From Rosa chinensis (lineage: Eukaryota; Streptophyta; Magnoliopsida; Rosales; Rosaceae), in the NCBI RefSeq assembly GCF_002994745.2, contig NC_037092.1, forward strand, positions 23,027,001 through 23,091,000: a stretch of DNA of 64,000 nucleotides, in the 5' to 3' direction. Below, one piece after another: positions 48,205 through 58,598 of this stretch (positions are counted from its first letter, which is position 1; every line of letters starts with the position of its first letter). The translations under genes and the position numbers were made by a program. The notes below the pieces were generated by a model. It saw nothing but the letters and a program-made list of their open reading frames with translations. It had not been told where the DNA came from and did not search any database.

Positions 48205-50157
48205 TGATTACAGGCATTTTTATGCATGTAATTGTATCCAAAATACTATAAATAAGCTAATACTTGAGCCAATTATAATATAGTTAATCCAATTTTATTT
48301 GTTGTGTAGGAAATAAGCGGAATTGCGGAAATCGAGAGAAAAATGGTGGAAATTGAGCAAAATGAAATTTCTGACAAAAGGACGAAATTACCAAAGCGGG
48401 TCAACATGGTCAACGCCATTAAGGGAGCGGAATCTAATTGCTTCCGAAAGTATTTGCAAAAATGCATTGAGAAGAGAAGAAAGAAGAAAAGAAAAGAAAT
48501 AGGAAGAAGAAGAAAAAAACAAAAAAAAACAAAAAGTCATTTGCTGACGTCATGATGACGTCAGCATCAGCACCCCACGTGCAGCCATCCCTTTGCTTTC
48601 TTTTATTTTCCTTTTCTTTTTCTTCCTTCCTCTCAGTCGCTGCCACATGTCCCTATCTCTCTTCTTCCTTCTTCCTTTCTCTCACGTCCAGCCACATGTT
48701 AATTGAAGAAGACCCATTCTTCCTCTTTGGATGCATATATATATATATAGATCAGACCCTAATATATATAGAAGAGGAGGAGAGTAGCCGCAAGGCGGCA
48801 ACCTAACCTATTGTTCTTCCCCTTCTGCCGCACACGCCACCAGACCCATCCCATCCCTTCTTGTCTCTTCTTCTCCAACAGACCTTACTCCACCACACCA
48901 CAATTTTCCTCCTCCTCATATTTTTACCATCACCTCACTAAGATCCATTTTCCTCTTCACCAAGATTTATTTTTTTCCTCACCAAGATCCATTTTCCTCC
49001 TTACTAAGATTCACCTCATTAAAAATTCCATCAAATCCTCATCAATTTCTCAAGGGATTTCAAAGAGCTTTAAGGGATCTCATCTACATCAAAACTTGAG
49101 ATTGGGTATAATGGGAAGCCATAAATCAAGGCTTGTCATAATTGCTCCATTGCAATTTGTGACTTGTTCTTGTTACTTTTCACTCTTCTTCACCTTTACC
49201 TCTTTAATTGATGAATATTGTTGTTGATTTGTAGATGGGTTGTGAGTAGTCTATTTAGGAAGCTAGGGTTTGCGCCATAGCATGGATTTAATGTAATAAA
49301 TATGTTTTGATTTAATAGTTTTCAATTTCGTGTTTGGAATATGTTCTAATCTATATTATTTTGGCTTAGATGTATGCATAGGAGCTTGATTAACTCTTGA
49401 ATGTGTAGATGAGCATGTCTAGAACAAATTAGGGGACCTAATCACTTCTCTAATTTATGGCTAGGACACTTGTTTAGAACATGGTTAGTTACAATACCAA
49501 TTTCGATTGCCTTATTGGCTAGCTTGGGAACCTTGATTCTAGGACTCTTCGCCTTTTGGTGCAACTAGAGGCCCTAACAAGGCTCTAGATTGTCCCAATT
49601 GAGTTTCTACGACCCTTGATCCGGAGTAGGAATACCCTTTAAGGAATCTAATGACCCATGCGCCTTGAAAAGCCTTGAATACGGTTCTTGATGCCACTAT
49701 GAATTGAGTGACCATTGTCGGAGCATATTTGTGCATTGAATTTGGCTAGGTGGATACCCTAGTGACCTAATTTCCATTTCTTACTTTTCTTTTCTTTATT
49801 TAATTTAGTTGTTAGCTAAAGCTTTCATTTAAATTCTTGCAATTTAGTTATTGGAAAATTACAAACACAATTTTGAATGACAATTTCTCACTCATTTGTA
49901 CATATCTACCACTAGGCTCTTAGTTTTGATTAGGCTTTGGTGAAAATCAAAGCCGAGCATTGCTAAGGCTTGGTGCCATAGAGTAGCATTTTTATTTTAT
50001 TTACTTTATTTTTCTTTTGTTTGCTTAGTGACTTTAGTTCCGATCATCACCTAAGGATTGTGAGTTAGCCACTAATCCCCGTGGTACGATAACTTTGGGC
50101 ATAATATTTCCCTATCTTGACACGATACGTACGCTTGCGTAAATGTGTATCAAATCA
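48205..50157 (+). repeat. 5' LTR, 1.95 kb
   Basis: It begins TGATT and ends AATCA, giving a 5-bp terminal inverted repeat with the canonical TG/CA. Its first ~1.17 kb aligns with 54722-55843. A TATA-rich stretch at 48733-48768 is followed by a GC-richer transcript-like leader, so the promoter probably lies there. A pyrimidine-rich stretch with repeated CACCAAGATCCATTTTCCTC follows at 48920-49020. Confidence 0.85.
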
Positions 50158-50159
50158 AA

Positions 50160-50178
50160 TGGCGCCGTTGCCGGGGAT
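50160..50178 (+). promoter_or_regulatory. Primer-binding site, tRNA-Asp
   Basis: TGGCGCCGTTGCCGGGGAT starts two bases after the 5' LTR and is complementary to the 3' end of plant tRNA-Asp including CCA. Minus-strand DNA synthesis would start here. This primer is typical of Athila-type elements. Confidence 0.9.
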
Positions 50179-50384
50179 TAGGGTTTAATAGCCTTAATCC
50201 CTTGGTAAATCGGTTCTTTAGGTCATTTTAGCATATTTTTATTTCTTTGTTATCCAAAAAAAAAAATGTTGATCTAAATAGTTTATTATATTTTGTGTGC
50301 TTATTTTTCTATTTTCTTTGTAATTTTTGGTTACTAATCTCACTTGTGGAAACTCATAGGCATATATTTTTCTCACATTGAGCT

Positions 50385-51811
50385 ATGGATCGATGGAGCT
50401 ATGGATGGGAAGACCCAAGGAGATATGAGCAAGAAAATTTCTATGGTGGAGGTCATCAAGAGTGGAATTCTCATGCGGTGGGTTCTATGTTTTCTTGCAA
50501 TGAAACTTATGCTTTGTGTAATTCTCCGTGGCATTCGCCTTTTGAGTGCTCTTTGAGATTTGAGTGCTCGGATTTTATGCAAAAGTATGAGTACAAGATG
50601 GGCATGTATCAAGAAACATTTGTACCCAATGCATATCCACAAGATGAAGCATATGAGCTAGGAAGGAATTTGTTGAAGGACTACTAGCTCAATTGCAAGC
50701 CTCCCGAGATCTTTTACAAGCCTCGCAAGCTAGAATTTCACAAGAGACCGTGGTTCCCGAAGCATATTCTCATGAGCAAGTGTATGAGTCTAGGAGGCCT
50801 TCTCTTGAAGAATTGCTAGCTCAATTGCAAGCATCCCAAGCTCAATTGCAAGCTTCTCAAGAAATACTTATACATACCAATGAGCAAGTTGAGGCTAGTC
50901 TCGCACAAGAGCCACCATTCACCATTTATGAGCATGAATCTTTCTTTGACCAAGTGGAGCCTATTTCAAGAGAAGAAGTGTATATCGAACATCTTGAGCA
51001 CGAATCCTATATGCAAGTTGAAGATGATTATAGTAATGTTGATGTACAAGAAAGTGAGTTTGGTTATGAAAGTTTCAATACAAGTGGGGTGAGAGACTAC
51101 ACTTCGGAGGAATGGGTGCAATATTGGAAATCTAAGCTTCCAAATGGAGGGGATATACTTGAAGTTGATTCCGAAGAAGAGGATGGCTTGTGTAGTGAGG
51201 AGGATGCGGAGTTTGAAGTCATACACCATTATCCCTTGTTCATCGAGGAGGATGCGGAGCTTCAAGTCATATACCATAATCCCTTATTCATTGAGGTCGA
51301 TATTCCCATGGAGGAAGAGAGTCCTTCAATACTTTGTGATGATGAAGAAATTGAAGAGCCAAGGACTTTCTTGCCTCCCATATCCATGGAGATCCATCAT
51401 GAGCTTCCCAAGGTGGAGAGTAAGACATTGAGCACTTATGTTCTTAATGGAAAGATTGAGATCAAGGTACTTTTACCTCTCAATCCACCATTAAGTGGTC
51501 AATGTTTCTACAATGAGGTGATGGATTGGAAAGGAAGTAAACCTCTTGCACTTAACCTTTGCCATCACTCGCAAGAGCTTCTACCACCTATTGTTCCTAT
51601 GAGCATCATTTCTACACAACTTGAGAAGGAGAAGGCAAGGAGATTGATCCATAGTAGAAAAATAGAGAAGAATGGGAAGATTAAGAAGCTACACTTTTGG
51701 CCACCAATTGAAGTATTCTTATGTAGCTCCTGGTCTTGCCTCTATGATACATCAATGAGTCCTTTAGCCCTAAACAATAGGGTGGTCGTACTTGAAAAGT
51801 ATCCACCTTGA
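50385..51811 (+). pseudogene. Unknown LTR-element ORF, Gln-rich helix plus acidic region, one frameshift
   Basis: The ATG at 50385 begins a 100-codon frame (MDRWSYGWEDPRRYEQENF on). It stops at 50687, but the neighbouring frame is open from the same point through 51811 (about 372 codons), so a one-base shift around 50660-50690 splits what was one ~475-residue protein. The middle is a coiled-coil-like stretch with repeated LLAQLQASQ units. Next comes an acidic part with two near-identical EEDAE-x-x-VI-H/YH-PLFIE units. The C-terminus is more basic. There is no zinc knuckle, gag, protease or RT motif. It may be a gag-like or captured protein that helps mobilisation; its function is unknown. Confidence 0.6.
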
Positions 51812-54709
51812 CAAGATCATGTTCTATATGGACCGGCAATGAAGTCCTTAAACAAAGCGCTCGCTAGGGAGGCAACCCTAGCACATCATCGGTAGTATTT
51901 ATTTCTTAGTTTATTTTTATTGTGAATAAAGCTTTTGAGTCATTTTTGGGAGGATGGGAGGTGTATGGAGTTGAAAATGTGAAGGAGAATTATTTTGGTA
52001 GTGAGCAGTTTCTATCCAGAATATTCGGTTGAATTTGGGCAGTTATAGCTTCTAATCCTTATGGTAATTTGAGCTTAATTTTTCTGAAGCTATTTTACTA
52101 TATGTCTACTCATGGTTGCCCAAATTTCAGTCCTTTTGAGTCTCTAAAACTCAAGTTACTTAGTGGTCAATGAAAGGAGGTCAGAACAGAGGCAGCTACT
52201 GTAGAGTGACTTTAGGAAGCTACACCTTCTACATCCTAAGCAATTTGGAGCTAAAAATTTTCAGAGATGTATTTTCTCATGTCCTCTATATTCAGAAGAA
52301 ATATTTTTTACTTTGAACCTTCCTAGCTTCAGATATTGTGTTCCAAGTGACAGAGGTTAGAAACAGGGCACAACAGAAACTGCAGAACAGATTAGTAAGT
52401 TTGGAGGCCAACAATTTTTTACTCAGAATTCATATTTCAGTGAAATTTAACCATCAGGTATCTTTATGAGTCTGTTTAATATCTCATTGGTCTCACCCTC
52501 TTTTCACCTCTGGAGATTCAGATATTTATGTTTTGGTGACTGAGGGTCAGCAGGAGTCTTCATGACAGATCGACAATTTTGACTAGCTTTGGTTTTCATC
52601 TCAGTTGGAGATAGGTGGCTCACTTTATATGGATAGAAAGCTCTCTGAGTCTACTTTCCAATTAAAGTGGTCTCACTTATTTATCTCTTTCTGAGTTTGA
52701 GATATGGGTATTTGAAGATATAAAGGTCATTGATGGATGTTTTCTGCAGTCACTAGTTTGTGTTCACTCGGGGTGGTTGGACTTCTTGCACTTTAACTCT
52801 TCAATGGAGGCCATTGTAAGGCTGTTGTGAGGTGTGTTGGAGGTGACAAAGCCTATGATTTTAATGGAGGATCTCTGTCCTTATTCTTTGATGGGTTACT
52901 TGTGATGCATTGCTCTTTGGACACTATATATTTCTCAATGGAGTCAATCTTTCATGAGCACCTAGAGCTAGTTTGGAGCATACGTTAAGGAAGACAAGGC
53001 CTTGTGCCTTGAGGTTGGTGTCTCATATTTTCTTCTTTGAAGGTCATGAGCAATGGGGGTCGACAAAGGGGGTTTTCGTAACTTTTCTCCGCATTTAGAT
53101 TTTCATTGTCATAGTTAAATTTTTGTGCTTTCGCCCGGACTTCACTCTCATGCCTAACTCCGACACGGATTTAGCTTTCGAGCTCACTTTACAACATTGA
53201 GGACAATGTTGGTTTTAAGTGTGGGGGTGAGGGCTCGGACGCCTATAAGAAAAAAAAAATTTAGATTAGTTTTTTTTTTTTTTTTTTTTTGTAATTGTAT
53301 TTTAGTGGTTAATGTCTTTTCCAACCCCAATGACTAGCCATGGACTTAACTTGTTATGATTGTGGATAGATTAAGTATGATCTAAGACTTTGAATTTGTT
53401 TTGTGATTGAGTGTATATGTGATCTATGCTTGATTATATGTGTGCATATAGCCTATGGTTAGGTTGGTTCATCATAATTAGAGAAGCATATAGATTATTC
53501 GATTAACTTGCATGCCTAATTTGTGAGCTTTTGAGCCTAATATCTATAGTGTATGCATCGTTCATTCACTTATTCTTTCATGTGTGTACAATTTCATGAC
53601 ATTGCGTATCTAGAACTTGCTTGAGACTTCTTGAGGCTACTTTTAGCTTACGACGGGATAGAAAAGATTGAGGCATTAGGCTTAATACCACCATGGCCAA
53701 AGAAGCATGTGCCCAAAGATATTTACCACTAGATTGCCACTTTGAGCCTATTTATATATTTAGCCTTTTTGTTCATTACCACCACAAATTCCTACCTAGC
53801 CTATACATTTTTATCCTACCCTTCCATGGTAGTTGATGAAGCAATTCGAGAGAATGACTTTATGTTTGAGTGCTTCAAAAGAAAGAAAAAGTCAAAAGTG
53901 TGAGGTTACAAAAAAAATAAGTGTGGGGGTGAGTGATATTGTTTAGAAAAGAAAGTTTTTTTTTTAAAAAAAAAGAGAAAAAAAAAGAAGAAGAGTTTTT
54001 GAAAAAGAAAAAAAAAGTGAAAAAGAAAAAAGAAGAAGAGAAAGTCAAATAGAAGAAAATCCAAAAATAGAAAGAAAGTAAAGTATTGTATATAGTTTAG
54101 CGTGGGTTGTATATTGGGTTTTAGAGTGAGTGACCTAACATTCGAAAGCAAAAGTCATATATTCTACAAGAGAGAGTTGCTTCACTGATTTCCATGGATT
54201 TTGTATTTCCTTATCTTTCTATTAGCCACTTGCCCTTAGCCCCATTACAACCAAATAAAAGACCTCTTAATCTTGAATGTTGTGGGCTACCCAGCGGAGA
54301 TGAGATCGAAGAGCAAGCATATGACGCTGCGTGTTGTGAAATTGCTTTGAGTGAAACACATATAGCCCCTAAACACTTGAGCGGTAATATTTAGTGAACC
54401 TATGTGAGTTTAGTGGGTTATATTGGGTCTTCTATATGCCTATTTGATTGTGGTGGATTGATTTGACACAAGGTCAACACATGCATATACTTGAGCATTT
54501 CATACATGTGCATCTTAATTGCCTTACAAATTCATAATTCCTATGTTATGCTTTGTCGACCTCATGATCATTTACATAATTAGTTCTCCGAGGGTTATGG
54601 TTGGAAAGGCTAATACGACACTTTCTTTATGTTTGAGCATTTGTGTTTGAGTTAAAAGATTTTTGGCAATTAATTTACATTTAGTTTGCTTGGGGACAAG
54701 CAAAGTTCA
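51812..54709 (+). other. Internal non-coding region of the LTR element
   Basis: No long frame is present where pol would be expected. The region has short motifs repeated in similar elements: GGGAGGCAACCC at 51870, AAGTGTGGGGGTGAG at 53217 and again near 53920. An AG-rich low-complexity tract lies at 53930-54080, and a frame of 66 codons at 54194-54394. Confidence 0.65.
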
Positions 54710-54721
54710 AGTGTGGGGGTG
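54709..54721 (+). promoter_or_regulatory. Polypurine tract
   Basis: The G-rich run AAGTGTGGGGGTG lies directly before the 3' LTR start (TGATTATACG at 54722). It is the expected site for plus-strand priming. It is the third copy of this motif in the element. Confidence 0.75.
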
Positions 54722-55034
54722 TGATTATACGTATTTATATGTGTGTAATTATATCTAAAACACTATAAATAAGCAAATCTCCATGTCAATTAATATGTAA
54801 TTAATACATTTTTATTTACTTTGTAGAAAATAAGTGGAATTGCGGAAACAGAGAAAATTGTGCGAAATTGGAGCAAATTGGAGTTTCTGACAAAAGGACG
54901 AAATAATCAATGCGGGTCAACCGTGGTCAACGCCATCAAGGGAACATAATCTAATTGCCTCCGATAGTATTTGCGGAAATACAGTGAGAAGGGAGAAGAA
55001 AGAAGAAAAGAAGAAATAGAAAAGAAAAGAAATT

Positions 55035-55066
<32 letters not shown>

Positions 55067-55845
55067 AAATAAGAAAATGAAAGAAGAAGTTTAGGCCCTG
55101 CACGTGTTCATCTTCTAATTAATTAAGCAAAGAGTTTGCTTAATTATACTTGCTGACCTCTTCTTTCTTTTCAGCACGTGGCTGCTCCTCTCTTAGTTTG
55201 ACACGTCAGCCCTCACCCTAGACCAATTTCCTCTCTCACGAAATCTGGAGACCACCACCCTTATGTTGGATTCTTTCCCTTCTCTCAACAACAGAGCTAC
55301 AGGCCGCACCAAGACTTCATCCCATCCCTTCTTCTCTCTTCTTCTCCAACAGACCACGCTCCACCACACCACCATTTTCCTCCTCTTCATATTTTCACAA
55401 TCACCTCACCAAGATCCATTTTACCCCTCAACAAGATTTATTTTTCTCCTCACCAAGATCCATTTTCCTCCTTACTAAGATTCACCTCACCAAAAATTCC
55501 ATCAATTTCTCAAGGGATTTTAAAGAGCTTCAAAGGATCTCATCTACATCAAAACTTGATATTGGGTATAGTGGGAAGCCATAAATCAAGGCTTGTCATA
55601 ATTGCTCCATTGCAATTTGTGACTTGTTCTTGTTACTTTTCACTCTTCTTCACCTTTACCTCTTTAATTGATGAATATTGTTGTTGATTTGTGGATGGGT
55701 TGTGAGTAGTCTATTTAGGAAGCTAGGGTTTGAGCCCTAGCATGGATTTACTGTAATAAATATGTTTTGATTTAATGGTTTTCAATTTTGTGTTTGGCAT
55801 ATGTTCTAATCTATATTATTTTGGCTTAGATGCATGCATAAGGCT
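54722..55845 (+). repeat. Truncated 3' LTR
   Basis: It aligns with 48205-49383 of the 5' LTR, then stops after GGCTTAGATGCATGCATAAGG where the inverted copy begins. The missing ~770 bp include the LTR 3' end, so no target-site duplication can be tested. An extra (TA)n run lies at 55040-55064. Confidence 0.85.
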
Positions 55846-56542
55846 TCAAAATAATATAGATTAGAACATATTCCAAACACGAAATTGAAAACCATTAAAT
55901 CAAAACATATTTATTACATTAAATCCATGCTAGGGCTCAAACCCTAGCTTCCTAAATAGACGACTCACAACCCATCCACAAATCAACAACAATATTCATC
56001 AAGTAAAGAGGTAAAGGTGAAGAAGAGTGAAAAGTAACCAGAACAAGTCACAAATTGCAATGGAGCAATTATGACAAGCCTTGATTTATGGCTTCCCACT
56101 ATACCCAATCTCAAGTTTTGATGTAGATGAGATCCCTTAAAGCTCTTTGAAATCCCTTGAGAAATTGATGAGGATTTGATGGAATTTTTGGTGAGGTGAA
56201 TCTTAGTGAGGAGGAAAATGGATCTTGGTGAGGTGGAAAATGGATCTTGGTGAGGTGATGGTGAAAATATGAGGAGGAGGAAAATGGTGGTGTGGTGGAG
56301 TGTGGTCTATTGGAGAAGAAGAGACAAGAAGGGATGTGATGAAGTCTTGGTGCGGCCTGTAGCTCTGTTGTTGAGAAAAGGGAAAGAATCCAATATAAGG
56401 GTGATGGTCTCCAGATTTCGTGAGAGAGGAAATTGGTCTAGGATGAGGGCTGGTGTGTCAAACTAAGAGAGGAGCAGCCACTTGCTGAAAAGAAAAAAGA
56501 GGTCAGCAAGTATAATTAAGCAAACACTTTGCTTAATTAATT
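55117..56542. repeat. LTR palindrome, ~700-bp arms, 24-bp loop
   Basis: Left arm 55117-55822 belongs to the truncated 3' LTR. Right arm 55847-56542 is its reverse complement with only scattered differences. The loop is about 24 bases (55823-55846). The right arm matches the 5' LTR better than the left at several places (for example it keeps a CATCAAATCCTCATCAATTT segment missing from the left arm), so it is a separate LTR copy and not a simple fold-back of its neighbour. A transcript through it would form a long double-stranded hairpin. Confidence 0.9.
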
Positions 56543-56543
56543 G

Positions 56544-56886
56544 AGTTAATGCTTATACACTCTAAATCCCTGAGAATACTTCTCATACACCCCAGTGTCT
56601 TATTTTTCTTCCTCTTTACACAACTTTTTCTCCCTTTACTTCCTACCTACCCATCTTGTCAAAACCCCTACCAGTAGTACCCTTCTTGGTTGTCCTTCTC
56701 AGTCTGGGTTTTTAGCTGTCTACTTCATTTTTTACGTAAACAAAAATTTTGTTGAAACGTGGTGGGCCCATGAAAGTTTTATTTGTTTAGATATATATGC
56801 AGATGTTAACAGTCATCCCCTACTTTTCAAAGGTAAACAGTACAAATTAGTATTCAAAATTTCGATCGTTTACAGACTTGAGTTGA
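56544..56886 (+). other. Junction between the LTR palindrome and the viral insertion
   Basis: Neither LTR nor recognisable viral coding sequence. It may be part of the viral leader, since about 600 bases of leader precede the primer-binding site in related viruses, or host DNA. The exact viral boundary cannot be set by eye. Confidence 0.4.
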
Positions 56887-57105
56887 ATGTTATCTGTAAA
56901 AATACTAGGAAAGAAAGAATTGCAAAAGGAAAGAGAAAAATTGAGAAAATTGAAAGACTATAGAGACAGTCTTAATAGAGAAACCCCCCATTACTGGGAT
57001 ATCATCTATAAACTTCAAACCAGAATTTACAAATTAGAACAAGATATTGATAATCTCTTGTATGTTCTGAAAGAGGAAAAAAATGAGCATTGGTTTGATC
57101 CGTAA
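56887..57105 (+). CDS. Small coiled-coil ORF in the viral leader
   Basis: A 72-codon frame starts with ATG at 56887 and stops six bases before the primer-binding site. The product is strongly charged and helical (ELQKEREKLRKLKDYRDSL, then IYKLQTRIYKLEQDIDNLL) with heptad-like leucines, so a coiled coil is likely. Leaders of Caulimoviridae carry short upstream ORFs used in ribosome shunting, but those are usually shorter and not conserved as protein. Whether this is such an ORF or a true small protein is open. It overlaps the frame starting at 57083. Confidence 0.45.
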   Translation: MLSVKILGKKELQKEREKLRKLKDYRDSLNRETPHYWDIIYKLQTRIYKLEQDIDNLLYVLKEEKNEHWFDP

Positions 57106-57110
57106 ATCAC

Positions 57111-57122
57111 TGGTATCAGAGC
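57111..57122 (+). promoter_or_regulatory. Viral primer-binding site, tRNA-Met
   Basis: TGGTATCAGAGC is the standard Caulimoviridae primer-binding site, complementary to the 3' end of initiator tRNA-Met. It marks the conventional origin of the circular viral map and the start of minus-strand synthesis. Confidence 0.9.
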
Positions 57123-57151
57123 TTGTAAAGAGCTCAGCAGGGGAATCCCCG

Positions 57152-58576
57152 ATGGGGACAATGTCTTATTTGATAATAGAGACACTGAATTCTCTATTAA
57201 AATCTTCTGATAAAAAATATCAAAACCTGCAGCAAGAATTGACTAGATGTCAAAATCATCTAGAAAGAATACCTGCTATAATCCACCAATTAGAAAAATT
57301 GGAAAACAAACTGGATTATATCAAGGAACTTCCAAAAACGGAAGAAGAAAAGCTAACAAGTGTTAGTAGAAAAATCAATGAACAGCAAAAAACGCTGGAT
57401 TCTATGAAAAATATACTGAAGGACAAGAAAGTGCCTACAGTAAAAAAGAAATCTAATGGATTCAAACCATTAGAAAAACCAGACAAGAATCATGTTCCAA
57501 ATATGATTTTTCTGGATCCATCAACTAGTTCTACTAGTATTCGGTATGAAAATCTGAAAGAAACTCGAGATGTCAACATGATGAGCATCTTCGGGAAAAA
57601 GAAAGGAGTACAACTCCTAAATGCTGAAGAATTCGAATACAACGAAATCGAGCATGAGGTAAAAAACGCCTCAATTCCAAAGCTAGATTTCAAACAAATC
57701 TACAAAAGGGGAACATTTGATCTGATGGACAACCATCACTTCAAATTATTGGAATTTACAACCCCTTCCACAACAGGAGAAACAGATCTCTTGATGATCA
57801 CTCATGCTGAAGTTGCCAGAGCAAGAGCAAAAAATTATCAATTTATGCATATTGGAGCAGTCCAAGTAGACATAAAACTTCTTGCCCAAGAAGTCATAAA
57901 CTGTTCAGTTCTATGTGTCTTACAAGACAATAGACTAACAGACTTTCAAGCTAGTCTGCTGGGAACCCTTGAAGCATCCTTATGCAATCAAGTAGCTTAT
58001 TTCAACTGCTTCCCAAACTTCTCAACCAGCTTGAAAGATGCAGCCCACTGTCTCTGACTGAGAGTCAAGACAGATGGCATATCAATGAAAAATGATATGC
58101 AAGAATTGGCGATAGTATACAGAAGAGCCAAAAACACAGATATCAAACATTCCCGGTCTCACTACTGGATTCCTCACCAGTCAGAAGAATCATTCATAAC
58201 AGATTCACAAGGTTACTTGGAATGAAGTAAGTTTTCCTATTGAATGGAAATTATCTGGTCCGAAGCTACCAGCAGAGAGTGCAAAAGCTAAAATTTACGA
58301 AAGTAGAAAGACTGGAGAAATCAGTCTAAATTTTGACAATCACAGGAAAAGTGATGTCTGTCCTGAGAATATCAGGATAAACAAAAATCCTCTCAGAAGA
58401 AGTTACAGCACTAAAGAAGAAGCTAGTGTTAGTGGTACAAAAAACTCTGTAGAACCATCAGAGTCTATCACTGAAGAAGAATTAGAAGCTGATCTAAACA
58501 GACCAGCAAACATGCTTAGAGCACAAAAGCTCTACGATCTATATGAAGAAGCTGAGAATTGCGAAAATCCTGAATG
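57152..58576 (+). pseudogene. Pararetrovirus movement protein, interrupted
   Basis: A 30K-superfamily movement protein moves virus between cells through plasmodesmata. The open frame starts at ATG 57083, but the primer-binding site lies inside that extension, so ATG 57152 is the likelier start. Residues up to about 100 are coiled-coil-like. The 30K core follows, with FMHIGAVQVDIKLL, VLCVLQDNRLTDFQASLLGT and NCFPNFSTSL. A TGA at 58055 interrupts the frame, which then continues unchanged to 58225; near 58200-58225 it shifts and stays open to a TGA at 58574. The part after the shift (FPIEWKLSGPKLP on) could instead be the N-terminal extension of the coat frame. Confidence 0.75.
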
Positions 58577-58598
58577 ATTAGAAAAACTAATCGAAGAA

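Larger units (their letters stand above)
48205..55845 (+). mobile_element. Non-autonomous Ty3-type LTR retrotransposon, 3' end truncated
   Basis: A 5' LTR (48205-50157), a tRNA-Asp primer-binding site, an internal region of about 4.56 kb, a polypurine tract and a partial 3' LTR (54722-55845) are all in order. I find no protease, RT, RNase H or integrase anywhere in the internal region, only one broken ORF of unknown function. Landmarks such as GGGAGGCAACCC after the ORF (51870) and AACATTGAGGACAATGTTGG (53193) are ones I associate with Athila/Tat-type elements. It must depend on proteins from a relative. Confidence 0.85.

Noticed and set aside
53906..54151. Phe-rich minus-strand frame
   Set aside because: Opposite an A/G-rich tract in the LTR element; low complexity only.
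55193..56466. Two similar 65-codon frames in the LTR palindrome
   Set aside because: They are the same LTR segment read from the two inverted arms and are not genes.
57490..57693. Minus-strand frame in the movement-protein region
   Set aside because: Shadow of the viral coding strand.
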